Below, piece by piece: positions 19,273 through 36,765 of a stretch of 64,000 bases of DNA. Both the position numbers and the translations under genes were made by a program. The DNA is from Haliclona indistincta (lineage: Eukaryota; Porifera; Demospongiae; Haplosclerida; Chalinidae), in contig OZ024787.1 in assembly GCA_964017065.1 (NCBI GenBank), positions 3,617,503 through 3,681,502 on the forward strand. The letters run 5' to 3'. Within the stretch, counting starts at the first letter, position 1, and each line of letters opens with the position of its first letter. The notes below the pieces were generated by a model. It was not told where the DNA came from and made no database searches. It saw nothing but the letters and a program-made list of their open reading frames with translations.

Positions 19273-20599
19273 TATTAGGGAGACACGGTAGTGTCTCCCT
19301 ATGTAGGGTTGAACGAGAAAACAAGATGGCGGCTACATACAATGTATTAGCGTTCAAACGCTGATATTTCGCCTGGTGATGAATTGTATACGTCAAAAGA
19401 CACTTAAATCTGCTCTCTGGCGTTGCCCCATCCTACAGTAGCAAGGAGATTGCTCGAAGTTGTTACTAAAGTGACGAACCTGGAAACGGTGAAAATCGTG
19501 TTTCGTCATCTTCGTTTTCTTCTTTCTTTCTTTCTTTCTTTCTTCAGCGCGCCTAGCGCCTTTACGCGAGCAATGCCGAGACCAAAACACCCACGAACAG
19601 TCGTGAAATTCTCCTGGCAGGTGCCTTTTGAACTTAGTTTTTAGCGAAACGTCGATATAAATTCTGCGATTTCTCGATCGTGATCCATTGTCAGCTAAGT
19701 GTTAGACGCCATTGATGTTATTGCGCAATACGCACGTGACCAAGCAGTGGTTAGCGCACGTGACCAAGCACTAGCTTGAGTATCGCCGCGCGCCTTATGG
19801 ATCACGGAGAACACATACAGGTATTTGTCTGGAGTCTTCGAAGAACGGTAAGCTCGTATAGGATCACCATTCTGCGCTTGCCAGATAATTACAACCGCCG
19901 TACATGTCTACAAACAATTGTGGGCGGTGCTCGTATCCACTGCATGCATGTGTAGGCGAGCTGATATGTACAGCATAACAATTATTATTAGCTACAAGTT
20001 TAAAATTCTTAATAACAAAGAAAAGCCACCAACAACAGGAAAACTAAACCAATGGTGGAAACAAAGACAGCTCAGTACGTGCATGATATTGAACTGCACT
20101 TCGCTGAAAAAGAAAAAAAGGACACAAACAAGAAAATTAAAAAGATTTCTATCGAAATCAAAAGGATGTAGGGTTGTGAAATCTACCACTGGTCCACAAT
20201 GTAAACTAACAAGGAACAAGCATGGAATGGTAACACGATTGACTTGCTAACAGACCATAGATCCCTACATCAGTGGCTGTACATAAGATCAATATTTTGT
20301 CACAAGCTGAATGCACATTAGGTGTCAGTCAACAGCAACTAGCTGAACTAGCTATAACCAACCACAGCAGCCACTGATGTAGGGATCTATGGTCTGTTAG
20401 CAAGTCAATCGTGTTACCATTCCATGCTTGTTCCTTGTTAGTTTACATTGTGGACCAGTGGTAGATTTCACAACCCTACATCCTTTTGATTTCGATAGAA
20501 ATCTTTTTAATTTTTAGAACATAGAGTATAGATAATATAGAATATAGGTAATAATAGTATAGAGTATATAGAGTGGTACTGCCTCCCTAATGCTATCTT
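19273..20599 (+). repeat. Interspersed repeat family A, copy A2
   Basis: A fuller copy. The left end has the same hairpin as A1 (TATTAGGGAGACACGGTAGT). The right end, at about 20574-20599, reads ggtactgcctccctaatg, an inverted form of the left end, so the element has short terminal inverted repeats. Long hairpin arms lie at about 20118-20274 and 20369-20518. It also contains the AAGATGGCGGC word and the short conserved frame. Confidence 0.7.
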
Positions 20600-20994
20600 T
20601 GAATGTTGTTTATTCGTAAGTTTAGGGATGGGAAATTTGGAGCAATAACATGACATAACCTTTATAAATTTGTTTACTTATCACCTTTTTACCCGAGTCC
20701 GAGATTTTTCGTTCTGGAATCCTTTCCACTGTCGCTATACTTTTGTGTACACACATTCAACAGCTTCTCACTACACATGTGACACATCACTAAGCTTTGC
20801 AACACAGACGCTAGTCGGGTTTATTACTCCTTGTATCTATATATTATTTTGAAGTGTGCACCGTACCATCTAATAGTATGTCATTGATACATAAAGCTCT
20901 CTAATCGATAACATGAACTGAGAGGACAACATCTCAATATACAGTACAAAATATTTGTTTGAATTCTACTACTAATAACAATGAAGACTAAGAA
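20600..20994. other. 3' flank of F6
   Basis: No gene seen. It matches the 3' flank of F7 (22190-22380 and 22600-22890), apart from a 200 bp insertion there. Confidence 0.6.
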
Positions 20995-21966
20995 CTAACG
21001 TACAAGTATTTCAATCACTTGAAGAGGAACATCTTCATCATGAAGACCACTGTCTGCACATACTCTCAATTCAATGTCCTCAGTGGTGGTCTCACTGAGT
21101 GTCTTGTTGAACCATGGCATGTTGGGGTAAGTGCAGCAGGGAGCCTCCTCACCAGGACATTGCTGTCCATCCCACAGTGGATCATTGGAGTAGAGTGTAG
21201 AGAATCCACAGCAAGTTTTATCATTGTCACCAGTCTCACAGTAGTAGTCACTACCAACAAACGGAGGAGGAACAACACTATTGTTAGTATTGCAAGGACA
21301 ATTATGTTGTGGTGTTGGGTTCACAAGATTCACTCCATTAGCGTACGTCCAAATGTGTTTGCGAGGAGCACTACCGTATGTGATGGATACTCCATCAACA
21401 TAGGCAATGTCAATTGTTAGTGAAGGGTTGTCCAAATAGGGACCAAAAGCATCTGGTGTACCACGTTGATAACCTCGTAGCTGTCCACACACTTGAGAGT
21501 AGTTCAGTCCTAGTGTGGAGAACACTGTGCTTTGACATCCTGAACCATTTTGGCCACAGAGAGTCAGTCCTGAAAGGGTTGTCTGTGTCAGTCCCTGAGG
21601 GCAGGTGGCACCAGACTGTGACATGTTGACATAGGCCACTCTCGTCCAGCCTCCCTCTCCTCCACAGTTGGTTCCCTCCATGTCACAGTAGACCTGCACT
21701 AGTGAGCCATTGGGAACACGTAACTGGTAGTAGCCTGAGGGAGCTAATGGGCAAGAGAAAAGAATCTCGTGACAAGATCTGTTTTTAGAATGGATGCAAT
21801 CCAGCTGCTGCTGGATCTGTCCGAGAGTCTCCATCAAGTTTTGATCCTGCAGTGGGTCATACGGACCACACTCAGAGGATACTGGATAGGTGACTGGAGT
21901 GAACCCACTCACTACACCACCAGCCAGCAGGATGTAGAACAGTGCACAGACAGGTTTCATTGGCAT
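20995..21966 (-). CDS. Secreted fibrinogen-like domain protein (paralog F6)
   Basis: An intact single exon of 323 residues from the ATG at 21966 (MPMKPVCALFYILLAGG leader). It has the conserved fibrinogen-like start with substitutions at the usual FPSAPSG (here CPLAPSG), GGEGGW, CPQGL, the NPTP-type variable loop, CPCN, GSDYYCETG and CCTYPNMPWF. It ends CADSGLHDEDVPLQVIEILVR, a tail type shared with F7. F6 and F7 form a subfamily distinct in tail, loop and 3' flank from F1, F3, F4 and F5. Predicted extracellular. Confidence 0.88.
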   Translation of the reverse strand: MPMKPVCALFYILLAGGVVSGFTPVTYPVSSECGPYDPLQDQNLMETLGQIQQQLDCIHSKNRSCHEILFSCPLAPSGYYQLRVPNGSLVQVYCDMEGTNCGGEGGWTRVAYVNMSQSGATCPQGLTQTTLSGLTLCGQNGSGCQSTVFSTLGLNYSQVCGQLRGYQRGTPDAFGPYLDNPSLTIDIAYVDGVSITYGSAPRKHIWTYANGVNLVNPTPQHNCPCNTNNSVVPPPFVGSDYYCETGDNDKTCCGFSTLYSNDPLWDGQQCPGEEAPCCTYPNMPWFNKTLSETTTEDIELRVCADSGLHDEDVPLQVIEILVR

Positions 21967-22387
21967 CTTCTGAATCTCAACACAGAATATGACACAGAAT
22001 CATGCAATAAGATCGCTCTTACTATAAGAGTTAGTGTGTTTTTGTAATAATCTATGTGAACTGTAGATATTATGTAATCTCTCAGTCTCGATAGTTTATA
22101 GATCTACTTTTCACAGTGTATGATTTGAAAATCTGGTGTTTCAGATTCAACTTTAGTAGTGTTGAATGACATCGTATCAAGTACTTGTAAAAACTCTTAT
22201 GATATACTGTCTCTGAATGTTGTTTACTCGTCATGTGGTCCCACTTTCCGAAGTTTAGGTATTGGAAATTTGAAGCAATAACATAAAATTGCTTAAATTG
22301 CCGTTGAAATTTGTTTTTCATCACCTTTTTGCCCAAGAGTCTGAGATTTTTCGTTCTTGAATCCTTTGCACTGGTGCTATAATTTTG

Positions 22388-22587
22388 TTTAAACCATAGT
22401 ATGAATAATTCTCTTTGATGTAACGACCGTTAATGAGGGCTATAAATCGTGTACAGCCCGCACGCGTTTCAAGATGGCTGCCGCGTACGAGAATCCACAA
22501 AGAAACGGTGCTCGGGCTGCCCTACGGTCTTCCTGCGACGAAAGGTAGCCAGCTAGACGTTAGGCAAGCAGCGCACTATGGTTTAAA
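22388..22587. mobile_element. MITE-like element with TTTAAACCATAGT ends (M5)
   Basis: About 200 bp, bounded by tttaaaccatagt and the inverse actatggtttaaa. It is G+C-rich inside and carries the word caagatggctgccgcg. Comparison with the paralogous 3' flank of F6 at about 20745 shows the segment is an insertion. Confidence 0.7.
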
Positions 22588-22622
22588 GTAGTTATATACC
22601 TCACAGTCGGTATATAACTACT
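22588..22622. repeat. Short palindrome
   Basis: Arms gtagttatatacc and ggtatataactac around a short loop, directly beside M5. It is absent from the equivalent site near F6. Confidence 0.65.
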
Positions 22623-22901
22623 ATGTACACATATTCAACAGCTTCTCACTACGCATGTGACACACACTAAGCTTTGCAACTCATTGTGAACTAGGCTTTA
22701 CATATAGTGTGTTGTGCAACACAGACGTCTGGTTTGTTACTCCTGGTATCTATACATGTATCTTATTGTGAAGTGTGCACTGTACCAATGTTATTGATAT
22801 ATAAAACTCTCTAATCTTGACCTGAGAAGACAACATCTTAATATAAAGTGCAAAATATAATTATGTCTGAATTCTACTACTAACAACAGTGAAGATTTTA
22901 A

Positions 22902-23882
22902 CTAGCGTACAAGTATTTCAATCACTTGAAGAGGAACATCTTCATTATTAAGACCACTGTCTGCACACACTCTCAGTTCAATGTCCTCAGTGGTGGTCTC
23001 ACTGAGTGTCTTGTTGAACCATGGCATGTTGGGGCGAGTACAGCAGGGAGCCTCCTCACCAGGACATTGCTGTCCATCCCACAGTGGATCATTAGAGTAA
23101 ATTAGGGTGGGGTCACAGCAAGTTTTATCATTGTCACCAGTCTCACAGTAGTAGTCACTACCAACAAATGGAGGAGGAACAACACTATTGTTAGCATTGC
23201 AAGGACAATTATGTTTTGGTGTTGGGTTCACAAGATTCACTCCATTAGCGTACGTCCAAATGTGTTTGCGAGGAGCACTACCGTATGTGATGGATACTCC
23301 ATCAACATAGGCGCTGTCAATATTTAGCAAATTGTTAATATTATATGGTTGAAAGGCATCTGGTGTTCCATATTGATAGCCTCGTAGTTGTCCACACACT
23401 TGGGAGTAGTTCAGACCTAGTGTGGAGAACACTGTGCTCTGACATCCTACAGGTCCATTCCGGCCACAGAGAGTCAGTCCTGAGAGGGTTGTCTGTGTCA
23501 GTCCCTGAGGGCAGGTGGCACCAGACTGTGACATGTTGACGAAAGCCACTCTCGTCCAGCCTCCCTCTCCTCCACAGTTGGTCCCCTCCATGTCACAGTA
23601 GACCTGCACTAGTGAGCCATTGGGAGCACGTATCTGGTAGTAGCCTGAGGGAGCTGATGGGAAGCAGTGAAGAATCTCGTGACAAGATCTGTTCTTTGAA
23701 TGGATGCAATCCAGCTGCTGCTGGACCTGTTCGAGAGTCTCCATCAAGTGTTGATCCTGTAGAAGGTCATACTGACCACACTCAGAGGATACTCTAGCAG
23801 GATAGGTGACTGGAGTGAACCCACTCACTACATCACCAGCCAGCAGTAGGTAGAACAGCGTATGGACTGGTTGAGCTGCCAT
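22902..23882 (-). CDS. Secreted fibrinogen-like domain protein (paralog F7)
   Basis: An intact single exon of 326 residues from the ATG at 23882 (MAAQPVHTLFYLLLAG leader). An ATG at 23915 would add eleven residues ahead of the leader. It has the same domain plan as F6, including the NPTP-type loop and the CADSGLNNEDVPLQVIEI tail. A three-residue insertion (ARV) lies after TYP, just beyond the signal peptide. It is the most upstream member of the cluster. The first exon I can recognise of the large plus-strand gene starts 730 bp away, so the two are divergently placed. Confidence 0.88.
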   Translation of the reverse strand: MAAQPVHTLFYLLLAGDVVSGFTPVTYPARVSSECGQYDLLQDQHLMETLEQVQQQLDCIHSKNRSCHEILHCFPSAPSGYYQIRAPNGSLVQVYCDMEGTNCGGEGGWTRVAFVNMSQSGATCPQGLTQTTLSGLTLCGRNGPVGCQSTVFSTLGLNYSQVCGQLRGYQYGTPDAFQPYNINNLLNIDSAYVDGVSITYGSAPRKHIWTYANGVNLVNPTPKHNCPCNANNSVVPPPFVGSDYYCETGDNDKTCCDPTLIYSNDPLWDGQQCPGEEAPCCTRPNMPWFNKTLSETTTEDIELRVCADSGLNNEDVPLQVIEILVR

Positions 23883-24612
23883 CTGGATACCCAAATGTAC
23901 ATGTAAACAGAGCACAATACAACTTGACTACACTTGGTGGATAAACACCCAAATCATGTAACGATGACTTAGAAAATAACTAAACTCATATTCGCAGTTT
24001 ATGTTACAAACTCTTACAGTGTGAGAAAGAATACTGTAGGCTAGTTGTTTCATGTGTGGATAATTTAAACTCTCTTCTTTGAAGTTGCAGTGCTTGTTGA
24101 ATGTAATGCCCGTACAGAGAACAAACAGTAATATTCCTTTTGATATAATTTTATGGACGTGTTTGTTGTTAAAGGGTAACTGAAATCATTTTTTCATTTT
24201 ATTTCGTATCAATCTTTGATAAGTTCACCTTTATTGATAGCTCATGTAAAGAATAGCTATACACTTAGTTGGGGGTGGAGTCCAAATTTTCATGTACAAC
24301 TATTTAAAAACATTTAGTAGTGCAATACTTGCAAGCCGACAGCACAATAGCCATTACTCTGTCTTCTGCCTAGCGTTTGATAGTGTCCATTTCGCTTACA
24401 TGCTGACAATTTAACTGTAATTTGTCACGTGTGAGAACAAAAAGTTGCGTAATTTACCTTAGTCATTTGAAAGTCTGATATAATTTCTCAGTCAAAAGTG
24501 TGTGCTTAAACTGAAGATTTTTTTGTGTAATCTTATAGTATTCCAATAAAATGTCTTGTGATGTTATTAAAGACTACTACGGCATCTTTAACTCATCTTC
24601 TTTTCTCTCTAG
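23883..24612. other. Spacer between F7 and the large ZZ gene exons
   Basis: A+T-rich. No exon or repeat recognised. It ends in a polypyrimidine tract and AG at 24611-24612, the acceptor of the first recognisable exon on the plus strand. It is therefore probably the 3' end of an intron whose upstream exon lies outside, or unrecognised within, the window. Confidence 0.5.
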
Positions 24613-30962
<6,350 letters not shown>

Positions 30963-31053
30963 GTGAGTGCACGTACATTAATGGTACACAAGTAAAGGTA
31001 CGAATAATATTTATAGGTTAAACAAAATCGTCATTTTTCAGTTTGTGACTTTT

Positions 31054-32162
31054 TTAGTACATACATTTGATAAATGCAACAGCAATAAGGATTGCTAAAA
31101 ATAATATGACAATTGGAGATGCATTAAACCCATCACTTGTTGCTGCGTATAGTTCACCTTCAGTAAAGTCTGGCTCGGGAGGTGATGCCTGAATTTGCAT
31201 ATGTTTTACTTTATATTGCTTGGATGCTGCACGTTTCTGATCGATGCAAGCTTGAAGAAGTGGCTTTATTTTGGCGGGAAACTGCAGTATCACTTTAACA
31301 CTGCCTGGCTCAATTTTGTGTACTCTCAAGTAGCGCTTATATATGCTGAAAGCTTCTTTCAAGAATACTTCAACGTCTTCAAATGTTGTTCCCGATTCAA
31401 ATGTTAGAACAAGACAAGGGTTGGTTGGGTCAAGAAATTCGAGAGACACTTCTTCTTTTAGTTCAAGTGAGTTGCAAAAGAAATCGTATTCACTCGTGTA
31501 CTCTTTCATTTGTTGGCTTAGAGCTTCATTTTCTATAATTTCAGTAAGCTGTCGAAGGAAGGTGGGTCTTGTAAAGCTCCATTTATGCTGTAGTGCACGA
31601 AATAGGTCGTCATAGCTCCCAACATTCACTTCAATTGCAAGAGGCTCATCTTGAGTACCTCTTAGAATCTCATTCAACCATACTGCCACAGAAGGTATGT
31701 CAGCTGCGGTATTTTCAACTAAATTGGATACATGTATTTCAAATTCTCTATGTACTTTTGCAACTAAACTCGCAAACATTTTTTTGAGTTCTTTGATTTG
31801 GCTTACATGGCCTCTTCCCATTTTCAGCTCATCAGCTTTGTCATTACCTGTAAGAACAGACATAATACTTCACAAGCAGGCTTCTCAAAGTGAATGTGAC
31901 CTAGCTTACATTGCATGGCACCACATAGAGTTTTCTGTAGCTCATGCAGGACAGAATCTAGCTTTTCTTCAGGATTTGTAGGATTGCTCTTGAGCCAAGC
32001 TTCCAGCATATCTACCATGCAATTGTCTACATCTAGTGAGCGTCTGATTTCTATTGAATCCAGAGTATTCTTCTTTACTTCCAGCAGAAATCCCAAAATT
32101 TTCCATTTTGCAGTATGGTTTTTTGCTTTCTGATAGCACTTTAGTAGCACTGCATCACCCAT
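31054..32162 (-). CDS. Death-domain protein D1 with C-terminal transmembrane helix
   Basis: Two coding exons on the minus strand: 32162-31910 and 31847-31054, joined in phase 1 (donor gtaagc, acceptor cttacag), giving 348 residues. The start MGDAVLLKCY aligns with the starts of D2-D5. Exon 1 is a Death domain (TAKWKILGFLLEV, then DMLEAWLKSNPTNP and a final LHELQK helix). Exon 2 carries a helical part with AVWLNEILRG, then WSFTRPTFLRQL, and a segment ending YKRYLRVHKIEPGSVKVILQF. Unique to this member is a hydrophobic C-terminus (IVILFLAILIAVAFI) followed by KCMY, so it is probably tail-anchored in a membrane with the Death domain in the cytosol. Death domains make homotypic contacts in apoptosis and innate-immune signalling. 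The gene lies antisense within the large intron of the ZZEF1-like gene. Confidence 0.82.
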
Positions 32163-32703
32163 GACTATATATGGCTGTATTGTATTGCTGGTAGAATAGC
32201 CAAACGAATCAACTGATTTTTCGTTGTGAGTAGAGTTTAAATAGGAAACGTTGTATGACGTAAGCAATGTTTTCAAAAGAACACAGTTATTGTCGGTATG
32301 CACCAGTTTCCTGTGTCATAAAAATAATTTGTGCTTAATTTTGACATGCAAATTGCAGCTGCTAATACAATAGTGTGTGATCAAGTAGCAATGATGATTT
32401 TAGAATTCCGCTCAAACCAACTCGCAATGGTTAGTTTAAATAGCAGGTTTACTGGCCCTACAGGAAGATGAGTTGTGAATCAAGACAACTTTTGGTCAGT
32501 CTATGACCTGTATATTCCACATGTTCGTTGCAAAATGCATACCTGCATACATGTGATAGCATGCATGGAACATTTCATTATTAGCCATGCATGCAGGACA
32601 TGGAGGCTTCAATAAAACTGTTATAAACTCTGGACAAATACGTTTTCAATACAGATATACAGTCACGTGTCACATTTAAAAAAAGTATAAGCTATAATTT
32701 ATA
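32163..32703. other. Spacer upstream of D1
   Basis: No gene seen. An in-frame extension upstream of the D1 ATG exists to 32303 but is not conserved in the other D genes, so it is treated as 5' UTR. Confidence 0.5.
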
Positions 32704-35228
32704 TTAGTCTAGGCCCTGACTAAGATTTGTATGCATTTAATTTAGGAGAGGATAACTCAACTGTTTTAGGGTAATTTGACCCCAAGGAATAAGATGTGAT
32801 ATGTGCCAAATTGGCTATCTGCTGTGAAATACTCGAAAATGACCACGCTCTTTTTATCGGTAGTGCCACTAACAATAATTGCTTAATCTTCTTAACCATT
32901 TTAGTAACATACTTTCTGGCAACTGTTCTAAGGTAATATGACCCTAAGAAATGTATTGGAATGTGTGCCAAAACCAATATTCACTGAGAAAAAAAATGGC
33001 TACATCTTTTTCAGAAATGCATTACATCTCTATTTTTTAAAGAGTTTAATATTTTAAGATTCTGATGGTTTGAAAACAGTACTACTACAGGGTATTACCA
33101 ACAAAAAGACACAATTTATTAACTTGAGGAGTCACTTAAATATAAACTTAGGCAGTATTTAGTATTACAAAAATGATGTTCACAAAAATTAATGATAGGT
33201 TTTTGCCAGGATTCACCTCCTTCATACTTGCAGTATTTGCAGCACTTTATTCCAGCTACCCTGCAGCGACATATTCATTCTTGTGGGCGCATTTACCACA
33301 TGTACCATCAGGAAGGTCTTCAGGCTGGGGGGTAGCAATACCAGGAACTATTAAATTTTCAGTCTTGTTTTTTCACAAAAGTGAAGCCATACGACTCAGC
33401 GTTCATTTCTAAACCATCTTTAAGGGTGCTCAACACTAATTAATATTCATAAGGCGGCGCCGTTGCTATGGGCTAGATTTTCGTGTTATAAAGCTGCTAC
33501 GAACACATCGCTAGCAGAACAGCACTACCACTGGAAGTACAGCTTGCATAACAAGTTTCAGCGAGGTAGCTTACGTTGACGGGTCGTCAGAGGCGCGACA
33601 AAAACCACGCCTACATGTCTAAAAGACTTTTTTACTGTGCGTCCCAGATTGCTGAAACCAAGTTTCTGTGGGTATTTCGACACGAGGAATACAGTAACGG
33701 AGAGCTTTTGGCAATACAGCAGCGACTAACAGTACTTACGTAACTTATCTTGGCTGTTGAGTACGCAATTCGAAAAAACTCTCCGTTACAGTGTTGGCCA
33801 CGTGTAGGTGACGATCTTGGCGCTGTATAAACGTACTCCAGTGCTTCATGCCCGAGTTTTATACTGTTTTGTGCTTTCTCTGCGCGTACACGAAGTACAG
33901 CATACTACAAAGCGCGAAATGATATTCACAACCGTGTGACGATATTCACAACCGCATAATGATATTCACAAATACTGACCGCCTTATGAATATTAATTAG
34001 TGTTGAGCACCCTTAAGTGGGGCTTTTATCCATAGCTGTTGTTGATAATATGCCCTTTGAATATGCTTTCTTGCTTTGGCTGACATGCAGGGAATTTCTC
34101 AAAGTTCATTTTAAGGGAATTGCTATTAAAAGCAGCAAGATGCAAGTCATTAAATGTTTCCAAGTCTTTTGTTGGCGTGAGACACCTTACTACAGCACTG
34201 GGGACAAGCTTGCAAGGTGTCTCCCTGCACTCCATGCTCTGACTGGATGTGAAACAACTAGCAAGATTGCTACGAAGCATGCAGCAATGAAAGCTATACA
34301 CAATAATTTATAACACTTTAACAACTCAGAGATGACAGAGAGTATGGCATAAAAATTTCTAGTAAGGTGTCCAACGCCAACAACAGACTTGGAAACATTT
34401 GATGACTTGCATCTTGCTGCTTTTAATAGCAATTCCCTCAAAATGGACTTTGAGAAAATTCCCTGCACGTCAGAAAGCATATGGGGCATATTATCAACAA
34501 CAGCAATGGATACAAGCCCCACTTAAAGATGCCTGTTTAGAAATGAACGCTGAGTCATATGGTTTCACTTTTGTGAAAAACAAGACTGAAAATTTAATAG
34601 TTCCTGGTATTGCTACCCCCAGCCTGAAGACCTTCCTGATCCTCGTACATGTAGTCAATGCGCCCACAAGAATGGATATGTCGCTGCAGGGTAGCTGGAA
34701 TCAAGTGTTGCAAATACTGCAAGTATGAAGGAGGTGAATCCTGGCAAAAACCCTATCATTAATTTTGGGAACTAATACTAAATACTGCTTTAAGTTTATA
34801 TTTAAGTGACTCTTCAAGTTAATAAATTGTGTCTTTTTGTTGGTAATACCCTGTAGTAGTACTGTTTTCAAACCATCAGAATCTTAAAATATTAAACTCT
34901 TTAAAATAGAGATGTAATGCGTTTCTGAAAAAGATGTAGCCATTTTTGCAGTGAATATTGGTTTTGGCACACATCCCAATACATTCCTTAGGGTCATATT
35001 ACCTTAGAACAGTTGCCAGAAAGTATGTTACTAAAATGGTTAAGATAAAGCAATTATTGACAGCGACACTGCCGATAAAAAGGGTGTGGTCAGTTTCGAG
35101 TATTTCGCAGCGAATGGCCAATTTGGCACATATCACATCTTATTCCTTGGGGTCAAATTACCCTAAAACAGTTGATTTATCCTCTCCTAAATTAAATGCA
35201 TACAAATCTTAGTCAGGGCCTAGACTAA
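32704..35228. mobile_element. 2.5 kb foldback element (FB1)
   Basis: The outer arms are inverted copies: 32704-33417 reads as the reverse complement of roughly 34530-35228 (both ends carry ttagtctaggccctgact in inverse orientation). The inverted match continues inward from 34016 against about 34380-34528. The centre encodes a peptide with LHALTGCETTSKI, a motif I know from uncharacterised transposon-linked proteins. Each arm holds matching remnants of a reading frame (PEDLPDGT and YSSYPAATYSFLW on one strand). It looks like an inverted duplication of part of a coding transposon. A second element is nested in the left arm. Confidence 0.75.
33418..34017. mobile_element. TTAA-flanked MITE nested in FB1
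   Basis: It interrupts the left arm of FB1 between aaccatct and gtggggctttt, where the right arm is continuous. The ends are inverted repeats of about 36 bp (GGGTGCTCAACACTAATTAA and its inverse), flanked by TTAA on both sides. The TTAA flank recalls piggyBac-type insertion, although the terminal bases are not the usual ones. Non-coding inside. Confidence 0.75.
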
Positions 35229-36424
35229 GAAAATTAAAAAGATTTCTATCGAAATCAAAAGGATGTAGGGTTGTGAAATCTACCACTGGTCCACAATGTA
35301 AACTAACAAGGAACAAGCATAGAATGGTAACACGATTGACTTGCTAACAGACCATAGATCCCTACATCAGTGGCTGCTGTGGTTGATTATAGCTAGTTCA
35401 GCTATAGTTGCTGTTGACTGACACCTGTTCAGCTTGTGAAACAATATTGATTTTTATAGCCACTGATGTAGGGATCTATGGTCTGTTAGCAAGTCAATCG
35501 TGTTACCATTCCATGCTTGTTCCTTGTTAGTTTACATTGTGGACCAGTGGTAGATTTCACAACCCTACATCCTTTTGATTTCGATAGAAATCTTCTTGTT
35601 TGTGTCCTTTTTCTTTTTCAGTGAAGTGCAGTTAAATATCATGCACGTACTGAGCTGTCTTTGTTTCCACCATTGGTTTAGTTTTCCTGTTGTTGATGGC
35701 TTTTCTTTATTCTTTTAAACTTGTAGCTAAAAATAAATATTGTTATGTCAGCTCGCCTACGCATGCGTGCATGCAGTGCATACGAGCCCCGCCCACACTT
35801 ATTTGTAGACCTGTACAACGGTTATAATTATCTGGCAAGCACAGAATGGTGATCCTATATGAGCTTACCGTTCTTCGAAGACTCCAGACAAATATGTGTT
35901 CTCCGTGTTCCTTACGGCGTGGCGATACACAAGCTAATGCTTGGTCACGTGCGCTAACCACTGCTTGGTCACGTGCGTATTGCGCAATCACAATAATGGC
36001 GTCTACCACTTACTTAGCTGACTATGGATCACAATCAAGAAATCGCGGAATTTATGTCGCCTTTTCGCTAAAGACAAAGTTCAAAAGGCACCTGCCAGGA
36101 GAATTTCACGACTGTTCGTGGGTGTTTTGATCTCGGCACTGCTCGCGTAAAGGCGCTAGACGTGCTGAAGAAGAAGAAAACGAAGATGACGAAACTCGAT
36201 TTTCACCGTTTCCAGGTTCGTCACTTTAGTAACAATTTCGAGCAATCTCCTTGCTACTGTAAGATGGGGCAACGCCAGAGAGCAGATCTAAGTGTCTTTG
36301 GTCGTATAAAATTCATCACCAGGCGAAATATCAGCGATTGAACCAGCCGGATTGAACGCTAATACATTGTATGTAGCCGCCATCTTGTTTTTCCGTTTAA
36401 CCCTATGTGCCTCCTTAATAGAGT
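35229..36424 (-). repeat. Interspersed repeat family A, copy A3 (reverse orientation)
   Basis: Reverse complement of the A1/A2 type. Long hairpin arms lie at about 35229-35373 and 35457-35596 around an 84-nt loop. The body follows, including the reverse of the AAGATGGCGGC word at about 36379. The terminal hairpin is damaged: only one arm of the 10-bp stem remains near 36400-36415. It abuts FB1 directly. Confidence 0.7.
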
Positions 36425-36448
36425 GGTACTTGTAAGATTCTATATTAT

Positions 36449-36765
36449 TATAAACTACTCTGCTATAATTGACAGTTGTAAAGTTAGAGGTAGTTGTATT
36501 TTGGATGACGCAGTCCGATGACGTAATTGAGTAGTTGACGATGGTGAAGCCCAATCAGAGGTCTCTGCCCAAGGAATTTATAAAGCTTACGTACTCTTGA
36601 GGGCTCTGCTCGAGGTATGTGAAGAGGATTCCACATTGTTGCTGGTAGTCACAGCAAGCTGCTGGCGTAGGGATATTTGAGACTTTTACTTTAGCAAGCA
36701 TCATTCCTGCACTTTTTAGGTTTTTTTTAACTTATTTAATTGAATTGTATAAACTACTCTGCTAT
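36449..36765. other. Unit bounded by a direct repeat, with promoter-like boxes
   Basis: A 17-18 bp direct repeat, tataaactactctgctat, lies at both ends, about 300 bp apart. Between them are atgacgtaat (CRE-like, about 36519), cccaatcag (CCAAT-like, about 36550), tttataaag (TATA-like, about 36578) and a T-rich run near the right end. It could be a retroposed copy with a target duplication, or a solo-LTR remnant carrying a promoter. No frame inside. Confidence 0.3.

Noticed and set aside
18815..19396. 193-codon Tyr/Ile/Leu/Ser-rich open frame on the minus strand
   Set aside because: It lies entirely on the AT minisatellite; the frame is a by-product of the 14-bp unit.
438..24612. Idea that the whole fibrinogen cluster also lies in an intron of the ZZEF1-like gene
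   Set aside because: The first visible exon has an acceptor, so an upstream exon must exist, but none was found in the window; it cannot be shown either way.
33173..34728. Several 80-110 codon frames around 33.2-34.7 kb
   Set aside because: They are remnants inside the foldback element, interrupted and mirrored; no intact gene.
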